Source of the DNA: Eonycteris spelaea
Taxonomy: Eukaryota > Chordata > Mammalia > Chiroptera > Pteropodidae
Assembly: GCA_003508835.1 (NCBI GenBank)
Contig: PUFA01000014.1
Location: 124,001 to 188,000 of the forward strand
DNA: 64,000 bases
Direction of reading: 5' to 3'
Shown: positions 11,821-22,400 of the stretch, in pieces
Position numbering within the stretch: the stretch's first letter is position 1
How the letters are laid out: every line of letters begins with the position of its first letter
Translations under genes and position numbers: made by a program
The notes under the pieces: model-generated
What the model was told of the DNA's origin: nothing
The model's input: only the letters and a program-made list of their open reading frames with translations
Database searches by the model: none

Positions 11821-12399
11821 CTGCGGCAGGGGGAGGAGTCAGAGGTTAACCCCGACGCTGACGTCCCCCGCCCATGGCTAAGAGCTTCCCCGTCCTGGCC
11901 GTGTTCACCACAGCCGTGCTGGGTCACCCTGCGCTGGCCCTGTCCCCTCTGCTGGGGACAGACCGCCCGCGTCCTTCCCCCAGGCCACCCAGACAGACTG
12001 CAGGAGGCCGATGGGGTGACCAGGTTGGAGGACATCTGAGGGGAGAACCCTGACGGAGTGACACCAGAGACAAGAGGGTCCTCGCCCCCAGCTCAGACGC
12101 GGCAGCAGCTGAGCGCACAGGGAGGGGCTGCCGCCGCCCTCGCCGGGCTCGCCACGCGTCTGGAACTGCGAGAGGGGTACGCTGCTGCCGGTCAGGCCCG
12201 GCCCGCGGTGTGGCTACAGCAGCCGAGCTGGCTGGACATGGGCAGCAGGTGCGTCCTCCCTCCCGGGGCCCAAAAGCTGACGCTGCCGGCCGAGGAGCCG
12301 TGAAGGGCCCGGCGGGGGCTGCGCCTTCAGGAGGCACAGACGTCAATCTGGGGCCAGGCGGCCACGCCACTCGCAGCTGTCAGTCACTTCACCAGTCTT

Positions 12400-13720
12400 G
12401 ACGCGCGAGGCGCTGGCGGACGCGAGGCGGAGCGTGGGAAGCGTGGGGGGCGCGTGGCCCTGACGAGCCTGGCAGAGATGCCCGCCGTGGCATCAGGCCG
12501 TTTCCTGCGTTCCAGCCAACTCGAATCGACTCCCGGTTATCCGCAGCTGCCTGGCACGGTGCGCATGCGAACAGTCATCAAAGACCAGAACGCGCACCGC
12601 CCGGGATAAAGCCACGGGGCGGTCACGGTGGCGTGGTCTGCTCACAGGCGTGAATTTGTCTTTCCTGGTGACGTTCTCAACGCGCTTCTAAAGAGAAGAG
12701 TGTCGCTTCACTTCCTCGAACACGTGCGTCGCTGAAGCCGCTGGGGCAGGGCCCGCCGTCGCCTCCGCAGACGGCCGGGCGCAACGCCGCTGAGGGGGCA
12801 CCCTGGCCGCGCCCGCCTGCCGCCTTCTCGACGCCGTCGGTGGAGCGGAGCGCTCGCGATCACAGCGTTACCGCGCGATCCTTCCTCGTTGACCGTTCAA
12901 GGAGAGCGCGGATAGGTCGCAGCACTGGGACCGCGGCTCGCGCTCCTGCCGCAGGGCGCTCACTGCGCCTCTGCGGCCGAGACGACGCGGCGCGCACGAC
13001 GTCCCGCGTGCGCCTCTGCGGCCGTGACGACGCGGCGCGCACGACGTCCCGCGTGCGCCTCTGCGGCCGAGACGACGCGGCGCGCACGACGTCCCGCGTG
13101 CGCCTCTGCGGCCGTGACGACGCGGCGCGCACGACGTCCCGCGTGCGCCTCTGCGGCCGAGACGACGCGGCGCGCACGACGTCCCGCGTGCGCCTCTGCG
13201 GCCGAGACGACGCGGCGCGCACGACGTCCTGTAAGCAGAACCGAGCAGGGCGGCTGGGAGCGGGGCGCGGACTCAGCCGCAAACCCGCGGCTCCTGCTCC
13301 ACACAGGTAGCAGCAGCTCTGGCCCTGCGGACGCGTCAGCACGGGAGGACCACGCTCCCTCGGCCTGTCTTCCCAGGGGAACACAAGTGGCGTCCAGACG
13401 AGTGACAAGGAAAGCCGAGAGGGAACAGGCGAAGGCAGCCGCGGCTCGGCCGGGCCGGGCGCACGCGTGTCTGCTGGACGCTGCCTGTCGCAGCTCGGCC
13501 GCCACACAGAGTGCCACGGGCTGAGGGTCGAACGGAGACACTGAGTCCTCACAGCCGAGGCCGGTGTCGGCGCGGGCGGGGTCTGGGGAGGCCCCTCCGG
13601 GATCGCAGCCGCCGTCTCCTCGCGTGTCCTCACGTGGCGGAGCACAGACGGAGGGGGCCCTCCCCTCTCGTCTCACGGGGCGCCTCAGCCCCGTCACGGG
13701 GGCTCTACCTCCCCAAACAC
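12400..13720. other. Intronic CpG island
   Basis: CpG is very frequent across this stretch, partly because the 45-bp repeat unit alone has 12 CpG. It lies deep in the gene, far from the EIPR1 promoter. It could be an orphan island or simply a GC-rich tandem repeat with flanks. Confidence 0.6.
12964..13233. repeat. 45-bp minisatellite, 6 copies
   Basis: Six head-to-tail copies start at 12964, 13009, 13054, 13099, 13144 and 13189. The unit begins TGCGCCTCTGCGGCCG and ends CACGACGTCCCGCG. Copies differ mainly by A/T in CGAGACG versus CGTGACG (order A,T,A,T,A,A); the last copy decays at its end. Because 45 is divisible by 3, several frames stay open through it on both strands. Confidence 0.97.
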
Positions 13721-16700
13721 GTTGGAGATTAGGGTCTCGACGGACGAACCGGGGGCGGGGGGGACAATAAATGCAGTCGGTAGTACTATGTTAGGGCAAT
13801 AAGTTCGGGTTGATTCGCAAGCTTCCCACTTGTAAGTTGGGCACGTCCCCACCCCCAGGGAGGAGGACTACCTGCTGCAGAAGGCACGGTGACCGCCACA
13901 GCCCAGCACAGTGCCGGCAAGACCCCGGGCTGACCGGCAGGGCACCCCCGTCCCCAGGCACAGCCAGGGGCAGCGCACCTGCGGCGTCTGTGGCTCAGCG
14001 GAAGGGGCAGCGGTGGCCCAGCTTCATCCCAGAGTGGGAAGGGAGGGGGTGCGGCGGGGTCTCCTTCGGACACTGGCTCCCCAGTCCCCTCGTTCTCACC
14101 TCGTCCGGGCCAAGGCACGTCCTTCTCTGAGATAAAGCCTGTGCTTCTCAGTGACGTCATCAGAGAAAACAATCAACCGAATTTCACGTGGCTGTCGAAG
14201 TAACATTTTGTATCTCAAAAGGAAAATGACAAAATCCAAAAAAAGCAAAAACAAAAGTTGGGACACGGAAGATAATATTGCTCTGCTTTAGAAAAGAATT
14301 CGTATTCATTTTTAGAGACAAAGATTTTAATGATGGTTCTTGACATTTCTCACAAAGCAAACTCTCTCACTTCTGAACGTCACACTAAATGTTGAACACT
14401 TACAAAAGTGACCGCGAGGAACAGAAAAATGGGAGAAAGCGAGGTTGTTGGGAGGGCGTGGGCCTGAGCCTGCCCAACCGCATCCACGGGCGGCCGCAGA
14501 GCTGCAAGGCCCCAAGTCCCCCATGGACGGGGTCCCAGGGCCCAGGAGACCGGGTACATAGTGGACGGTGGACCGGCCTCTGGAGAGACCAGCGAGACGT
14601 GCCCGCTGTGGCAGGTAGCAGGGAACAGGCGCGAGTGGCGGTGTCTAGAGCAGAGCCCCACACAGCCTCGGCACCGCGGTTCTTGGTGTAGGGGGTGGGG
14701 GCTCGCAGGGCCCGACCCGAGGCGCTGTGGTCTCGCGGAACCCAGCGACCCCATGCAAGTGGAGGGCTGTACCACCCGAGCCCAGGGCTGGAGCTGGAAG
14801 ACGAGTCACTGCGGTGAAATGGCTCATCCCTGCGCTGGGGTCACGGGGTCGGGTGTCCGGCAGGCGGCGTCCATGGCCTTCTCTGCTGGCACCTCTTCGG
14901 GGCTGAACATCTCGGCTGGGGCTGCCCTGACCCGCGAGGCCACCAGGACGGCCTGGCCTGTCCCAGCACAGGCTGCGCACCCGCCGCCACTCACGCCGCC
15001 TTCCCCGCGAGTGCGGACCGGGCTGAGCGCGAGCACCTGTGGCCGCACGTGCGAGGTGCTGAGGCACCAACGATCGGGGGCCGCAGACGGCGGAGGCGGT
15101 GACGCGCCCTCGCGTGCGCCCAGGGCGTGCAGCGCCCTGCGAGCCCTGAAATGGGACGAGGACTCCGTCTGCCACGTGCGCTCAGGGAAGACGGGCCGCC
15201 TGTGGCCCCGGCCGGGAGGGCCCCGCGCAGAGGCCTGGCTGGCTCCGGGCCCGGGAGGACAGGCACACGCAGCGCTGGCGGAGGCAGGACCCCGCCGCCC
15301 GCGCGCTCTGCCCTCACCCTCCAAGCCCACCCGCCCCCTCCGGGCCACAGCTGAACGGCCCGGCGCCGCGTGCGTGCCCTCCCGCTCCAACCCCGCCCCC
15401 GCCCCACCCACGGACACCGTCCAAGGCCCGTCAGGTGGCACAATCCGTGTCAACCTTAAACTCAGACGCGCCAAGGACAAGTCCTCTGCCAACACCACCC
15501 TTGCCCCGGGGCTGAAGCCAGCAGTGATGTTCACGTCTCTCGGTCACTCTCACACTCGACGACGTGCAAAACCAGTGAAGCCTGATGGGTTAATTTCGAC
15601 GTCGCTCTGGTTTGTGGCTTCTGCAACCATCTAAGCCGCAACCGGTGTGGCTCCGGTACTGTCCCTGTCCCACAGCCCAGGCCTGGGCAGGCCCGCACAG
15701 CCCACACCACAGGGCCCCCGGCAGCCGTGCTCCGTCCCATCTCTGGGCCTCATTCGCCGTTAAACAGAGACACTCCACAAGCTGTTGTTTTATGGGATAC
15801 TATCCGGTCTCAGCTCGAGTGCCACTCTCCACGAAAGCGGCCCCATCAAAGCCGCACTGGTAACATGTGAGCACCTGCCATAGCCAGGTGTACAGAGAAC
15901 ATTGTCACATCCTGTTTTACAGACGGTCACTGTGCTAGAGGATGCAGATTTGGGTTTTGAGCCCATCTGCCCAGCCTGCCTCTGTCACTAACCATCCTGA
16001 GAGTGGTCACTGGAAGGGCTGGACCACAGCACAAAGGGCCCAGGCCCTGGGGGAAGTGACGTGACCTTTAACGAAGCCTGCCGTGCACACGACAAGGAAG
16101 GGCCATGCAGCACGGACCCGCCTGCTGCTCCTACCAAGGCCGCTGCCCAAAAGGACTGCTCTGAAGTGGCTTCTCCCCGCACAGCCCTCCACGGGCCCAG
16201 AGCCAGCCTCCCTAAGGATACTGCTGGCCCACTGAGGTCCAGGCGAGGACGGCCGAGTCAGAGCCCAGCATCAGGGCCCCCAGTCCTTGGGGCGATGGCC
16301 CTGGGGCACCTCGCCTGTCGGAAGCCGTCTCCTCCATCTGGGAGATGGACCTGCCCCCGCTCGGGGCTGCTGCCAGGGTGACGGCTGTTCCCGAGCTCCC
16401 ACCAGACGTCCTCAGACGAGGCCGCTCCCTGTGCCGGGCCACAATGGTGCCGCGGCCCACACGGTTCCAGGGTAACTAGCCCCAGTGAGGCCTTCGCCCA
16501 TGTCGTACACTGCGGGTGACCAGGGATGAACCCAGCTGCGTAGGTTCAGGCCCACAGGGTCGGAGGGCAGACTCTGACCGCTAACGCTGGCCTTTCTGGT
16601 GACGTTAAGTGTTTTGGCTGCAGTTTCCTTTAACGCGCATCACAGTCTTTTGTCTTCACAGGACACCCGCGTAGCTGGCCTCACCGGCCCTTCCCGCACT

Positions 16701-17001
16701 CGGTGTCAGCACCCCATGGCTGGCACGCTCCTCGCGGGGTACAGAGCTGCAGCCTGTGTGGTGGCCCTGAGGGGTCGGCCATTTTGTTGGGGCCTGCCTT
16801 CACGACAGCTGGGTCTGACTGGACACTGGCCTTGGTGTCCGACAGCGTGAGGCCGCCTCCTCCAGCCCCCAGGCACCCTAGGGGCCGGCGAAGACCAAGG
16901 CGGAGCGAGGAGACTCCACACAAGCTTCAAAATAAGCAGACTGGGAAGGGTGAGCGAGGAAGACGCCGAAGTCCACTCCACAGCTTGTCACACTAGTTCT
17001 G

Positions 17002-17167
17002 AGTCACACACGTGCACATACACACTCCCACATGCACAATTACATGCATGCACACTCACACATGCACTTACACGCATTGCACACAGTGCACACGCACGTG
17101 AGCATGTGCACACTCATGCACACATATGCATGCACATGCACACACAGTCACACACACGCACGCACAT
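17002..17167. repeat. Degenerate (CA)n / ATGCAC repeat
   Basis: Alternating purine-pyrimidine repeat of CACA, ATGCAC and GTGCAC blocks, similar in texture to 2481-2735. Confidence 0.9.
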
Positions 17168-18174
17168 CAGGTGAGCTGGCACTAACACCTTTATCTGGCA
17201 CTTAATGCAGCAGGTGCCGGTTAGCTGCCTCCGCCCAGTGACCTCGGTGTCCTGGGGGTTCACCCACATCGAAGAATTTCCTCCTTCTCAGAGCAAATGC
17301 CCCTTTTGGAAAGTTGACCAAATAACCACAGGACATGAACTGGGCCACGTCCTGTGCGTCGGCCACTCATTCCGAGGTGATTTAAGTTTGCTCTTTGTGA
17401 GCGACATGCGTTTGAGAGAAAGGGGTGCACGTGCCCTCCGGTGCTGCCGTCACCCTGCTGTCCACACGCAGCCGCCGCAGAGATGCCCGGAGTGGAAAGG
17501 GAGGGGCCCGTGGGTGCTTTGGAAACTCACATCGTGGACCCTGCAGCTGAGCCGGCCTGGGAGGACGGGGTGGAGGAGGGCCAGGCCCGTGCTGGGGAAC
17601 TGCGGTTGCTTCTGAAACGCAAGGTCCCTCGTGGTGCAGTCATTTACAGATGCGCTCTGCCCGCGGCCGCCGAGGCCACTCCTCCGGAGGCTGTAGGTCC
17701 CATCCCCTGCGTCCCTCACGCTGCAGGACGGGGTGTGACACCTCTGTGAGAAGGGCCGGCCACCGGCCTGGTGGCAGCCTGAGAACACAGCGCTGTAACC
17801 GCACTGGTCTACGGCTCGGCTCCAGCCCTGCCGGTGACGGCGGAAACCAGGTCGGTCCCAGCTGTAAGTGTCACCTCCTAAGCGAATCCCTCTGCAACGC
17901 TCTCTAGTGAAAATGAATGACTCCTTCCTCGGGGCCCAGGGCACACAGTCACGACGACTTCAGAGCAGGTCGCAGCCTGCCTCGTGTCTCCATGAGACGT
18001 TTACGGCGTCATCACCCAGAGAGGAGGGGACCCCGAGGCCAGGTCCCTTCACCCGCCTTGGCCTCCCTGGAGCCCGTGCCCAGCAGGTCCTTGGCAAAGA
18101 TCTGTTGGGCTAAATTTGTTAAATCGGTAGAACTGGCTAAGACAGAATGGACTCTACCGAGGAGGAGGCTCTCT

Positions 18175-18214
18175 CACGCACACGTGCACACACATGCACA
18201 GACACACATACAAG
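18175..18214. repeat. Short CA-rich repeat
   Basis: CACACGTGCACACACATGCACAG-type sequence in intron 4, interrupted every few units. Confidence 0.8.
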
Positions 18215-18807
18215 AGTGTGTTACCACACGAAGACAGCAATTACTGCAGTAACGCAAACACCCAGAGCAACATCATGCTCCACGGGGCCCAGAAAGCACC
18301 GCCCCTCGCATCTGCCGAGGCTTCGGCGCCTTCAGACAGTGGTGAGGGTCCCCAGGGTCCCCGGGACCGCCTGGGCACGGCAAGTCCTCCACGGCAGCAA
18401 AGGCCAGGGAGCCCCGAGGCACGGTCCCCGGACCACACGTGACACGTGGGGACGACACCGCGGAGGGCTCGTGGCTCAGCAGGACAGGTGCACAACATGG
18501 CCACGTTCAGCCCACAGAAGAAGGAACAAGCAAATCAATGCGCATCCGTGAGTTAAGGCAGCAGCGCCGGTGGCCCCCAGCACCCGGGCGCGGGCGGCAC
18601 GGAGGAGGCGGGCGCAAGGCCCCTTCGCGGTGCCTGCAGCAGGTCGCTGGCCCACGGCCGCTCCGGGAAAGCGCCCGGGACTGGACACATGGGGAGTGAG
18701 CGCTGGCAGCATCCGCTCCGCGGAAGGAGAGATTCGGCCCGCGGCGCGCCGGTGGCCCGGAGGCCCGGAGGCCCGGAGGCCCAGTAGAGGAGCCGCGCAG
18801 GACCTAC

Positions 18808-18963
18808 CAGGCGGTGCTGCCGTGCGCCGCGCCGTCCAGGTGGCAGAGCAGCTCCAGGCTGTGCGCAGCGCTGGCCGCGTCGTCGGGGACTCGTGGCTGC
18901 CCGGCTCCGACTCCTGCGGCATCCTCCACACGGCTGCGCAGGTCAGGACTTTGCCGTCCGAGG
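18808..18963 (-). CDS. EIPR1: EIPR1 coding exon 4 with a 1-nt deletion (residues 87-138)
   Basis: The acceptor CGCATAG precedes 18963, and the first two bases complete a Thr codon begun in exon 3. The exon then reads SDGKVLTCAAVWRMP and, further on, GSHESP. After that Pro codon the family frame (DDxxS..LELLCHLD..AHG) continues only in the next frame. The plus strand has four G at 18885-18888 where five are needed. The exon is 156 nt, whereas phase 2-in/2-out and the family require 157. The donor is GTAGGT at 18807. The end, TG, joins T of exon 5 to give Cys as in the family. As written, the frame runs through exon 5 and stops at 5664-5666 in exon 6. It may be an assembly or sequencing slip, an allele, or a real lesion. 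Confidence 0.9.
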
Positions 18964-19023
18964 CTATGCGACAGAGGGCGGTGTCAGCAGAGCACACGTG
19001 TGGCCACACGGTGGCCGGCGTGC

Positions 19024-19440
19024 CACCCCGCCCCCCTCCCAGGGCCACCCGGGACCCCGCCCCCTCCCAGGGCCACCCGGGACCCCGCCCCCCTCCCAGA
19101 GCCGCCCGGCACCCCGCCCCCCTCCCAGGGCCGCCGGCACCCCGCCCCCCTCCCAGGGCCACCCGGCACCCCGCCCACCCTCCGAGGGCCTCCCGGCACC
19201 CCCCCCCCCTCCAGGGCCACCCGGCACCCCCCCCCCAGGGCCTCCCGGCACCCGCCCCCCTCCCAGGGCCACCCGGGACCCCGCCCCACTCCCAGGGCCA
19301 CCCGGCACCCCGCCCCCCTCCCAGGGCCACCCAGGACCCCGCCCCCTCCCAGGGCCACCCGGCACCCCGCCCCCCTCCCAGGGCCACCCGGCACCCCGCC
19401 CTCCCTCCAGGACCGCCCGGCAGCCCGCCCACGCTGCCAG
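19024..19440. repeat. About 29-bp GC minisatellite (about 14 copies), G-rich in the EIPR1 transcript
   Basis: The unit is roughly ACCCCGCCCCCCTCCCAGGG followed by CCACCCGGC on the plus strand, 24-30 bp long with length changes in the C runs. In EIPR1 pre-mRNA it reads as repeated runs of three to nine G, able to form G-quadruplexes. It begins 60 nt upstream of the exon 4 acceptor (18963/18964). Confidence 0.95.
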
Positions 19441-22400
19441 CAGAGGCCAGGGCAGAGGGGCGGGGCCCGGGGTCGGCGGGCAGAAACGCACAGCGGGCGC
19501 TAAACCGGCTCTCCCTGGGTGCAAAACCATCACTCTGTTCCAGAAAAAAATTATTTTTCTCCAAACTGACTTCCCTCTGTTATTCCTCAAAAGTTCTTCA
19601 AAAACCAGAGCTAAACTGACGTGGGGGGGGGGCCAGTGACCAGGCGTGCAGCTCGGGTCTGTGCCAGATCAGCATCAACGGGCTTCTGCCCAGGCTTCGT
19701 GAGGGCGCCTGGCATGCGCACTGAGCACCTTGAACGCGCCGTCTGTGAATAGGGCCCATGGGCTCCTGGACCCCGTCCGCAGAGGTGCCGATGTGTGGCC
19801 AGCAGGCGCGCAGACTGAGGCCCACGGGCAGGGAACAGCCCGTGCCTGAGGCGACGCCATCCACTGCACCCCCTGCCACTGCCACTGCATGCAGCGTCTC
19901 CTCCAAGCCACCACGGCTCCCCACGCGCTCCTGCCGGGGGCTGCTCAGTGAGCCCCCCATCCGAAAGCCCTCCCTGAGCCCTTGGCTTGAAGACGCCCCT
20001 GAACCTGCTCATTCTCAGAGCACCCTGGAAAGCAGCTCTGAATAGAGACTGACTTAGATAAGAAAGGCTGGGTCCCTTGCTTTCCGGGCACGTGCCATGC
20101 TCTAGATCTCTGCTCCTCTAGAGAAATTTTCCATGAAACAAAAGACAAGAATAATTGGATTTAACATCATGTGATTAAAAAGTAATCATAAGTTCCTAAA
20201 CACAAATCCTTTCGAAATCTGCCTTCCCTTTAGTTCTCAGCTGCACACGTGCTCAGCGCCCCCCCCCCTTTAAAGCGGCCTCTACTGTGGCCTCTCCGCC
20301 GCAGTTTCAGCATGTAAGCATTGACTGACGTCAAGTCAAGAAAAAAGTGACCGTGGGACAAGGAAGGCGGCCTGGAGAGGACGGCTTCCTATGTGTAAAA
20401 TAAGGGAAAATGAAGGACCTTGCATGACGTTCGGAACGTCCCGCTTATTAGCTACAATGGTCCTTCAACCAAATGCCCACTAACCAACCACGAGATGCAG
20501 CAGTGAGCACAGCAAGCAAAGTGCCTGGCTTCCCAGGTAGTGACATCATCACTGTTATCAGCTGTGATCAGGTGATCAGCAGAAGAATCAGGATTTCCTC
20601 CACGTCGTCCTGACGCCAATCTCCGAGCTCACCTCACAGACCTCATTGGGTCTGAAAGAATACGGGCCCACGGCTTACAGAAGAAGAGCCATAGATGTCA
20701 TGCATGCACACTAGATGCAAACGCCCCCCGTTTTAACTATGCAGGTGTTGTGCATAATGGTTTCTGTCTATGTGAGAAATTCATTTTTTTGCTGAAATTT
20801 TCAATTACACAGTCTTTCTGTAGAGCTTCTGAGATTGGCAATGGTGTTCCTGAAAATATGAAAGTACGAGACTAACCGAAGGCAGGGCTGGCAACTCTAA
20901 GTTGGGAAGGAGAAAGGAGAAAGGAGAAAGGGATGCCTGAACCATTCACCCAGCAGAGGCACAAATCGTATCGATCTCCCCAGATGACAAAAAGGAAATG
21001 TCTAATCTAAAAAGTGATGGAACGAATAACACAAGAAAGAAATTGTGGCTACACGGCAAAACGGATGAAATGTACAAAACGACAACAGGTGTGGGACAGC
21101 AAAAGCAGGAAGCACACGGAAGTGATGACAAGGGGCAGAGTCCCCGGGGAACAAGTTCCTGCTTCGGAGAATCCCGTCCAGGTGCCAGGAAGATACCTCC
21201 TTCCCTGTAACTGCCTGTCCCCCCAGCAGACAGAAGCGTCGAGGCGGGTTGCAAACACTCTGCCCTTGAGAAAAGGAAGGAAGCAAGGACACGCCGCATC
21301 ACCGCTCCCAGTCAACGTTACACTGGTGACCGTCACTAGCTGGGCATGGCAAGGGGAAAACCCACAACAATGCAATTCCTTGTCGGTGGTCACGCGTGTG
21401 GAAAACTTGAGAAAATCGACACATCCTATTAGAAATAAAGCAGGAAACTTAATGAAACTGCTAAACACAGAGGTGACGTATAAAAATCAGTTTGGTGTTA
21501 CAGATTAACAAAAAAAATTAGAAAATGAAATTCGAAAAAGCATTAACAATCACATTAAAAACCCAAGTATCCAATAACGCCCGAACTAGAGAGGGGTAAG
21601 ACGCAGCACGACGCTTTGGCTCACAGCTTCCCTTTTTTAAAAAAATCCTTTATTTTCACTAAGTAAACTCCATCTCAAAACCTGACGACAGGGTCCCGAG
21701 GAAACAGCCCCGCTCCCTCGCTCCCGGCCCCGCGACGTCTGTGCCCTCTCCACGTGTCCGCAGCCCGTGTCGCTGCAGGCCACGCACGTCCTCTGGCTCC
21801 AGGCTCCGGGGTGGGCCACGGCGCTGGCTTCGCCAACCGGATGCGAGCAGGAGTGAAGCAGGGACCTGAAGGCGCCTGAACAGCCCGCCAGGACCGTGGA
21901 CGCCTCTGCTGCTGCTGGGGCGCGGAGCCTGCAGGGCCCGGTCCACGGGGAGGCACTCGCCAGCACTGGGAACTGAGCCCAGACGCACCCAGCGGGGCGG
22001 CCAACCCCCAGCCAAGCTGCGGAGAGCCAGGAGAGAAGCAGAGCCGTCACTGCACTGGCTTCGGGAACCACCAGCCCCGCACTGCAACCGCCCGTGGTGC
22101 TGGCCAACCTCCGGTCGTGGAATCATGCAGCTGAGTCAGACGCGGGCACGGGCCACAAGGACGTAAACGCAATCGGGGGTCACGGAAGGGAAGGCCAAGG
22201 CTGGCGGTGCCGTCGGAGATCCCGCAGAGCCACGCCATTCCTAGGGGCAGAGGGAAGAGAGGAGCGCGTGGGCGGAGGGGGCTCCGTGAACCAAGCCCCA
22301 GGAAGGCGGGGCAGTGGAGCCCACGCGAACGTGTCCCCGAACAGGACCCAGGCCCGGTGGCCCGGGAGGGCGCTGAGCGGCCAGCAGTTCAGTGTGGGGT

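Larger units (their letters stand above)
11821..18807 (-). other. EIPR1: EIPR1 intron 4
   Basis: This 7.0-kb intron holds a CpG-rich region from about 12400 to 13720 that includes the 45-bp minisatellite. It also holds a CA/ATGC repeat at 17002-17167, another at 18175-18214, and a 9-bp repeat (GGCCCGGAG type) at 18752-18782 beside exon 4. A MIR-like piece may lie at 15900-15990. Long reading frames in 14560-15630 have no recognisable product. Confidence 0.7.

Noticed and set aside
12840..13697. Frames of 156-261 residues across the 45-bp repeat
   Set aside because: The period is a multiple of three, so open frames are automatic; no start context, splice sites or homology.
14561..15634. A 357-residue open frame on the plus strand in intron 4
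   Set aside because: Composition is that of translated GC-rich DNA (Ala/Pro/Arg/Gly/Ser), several other frames are open over the same stretch, no domain is recognisable, and no splice or promoter context supports it.
18476..19639. Very long frames on both strands over exon 4 and the minisatellite
   Set aside because: The openness comes from the 29-bp repeat, which is Pro/Thr/Gly-rich in every frame. Only the exon 4 part (18808-18963) is genuine coding sequence.
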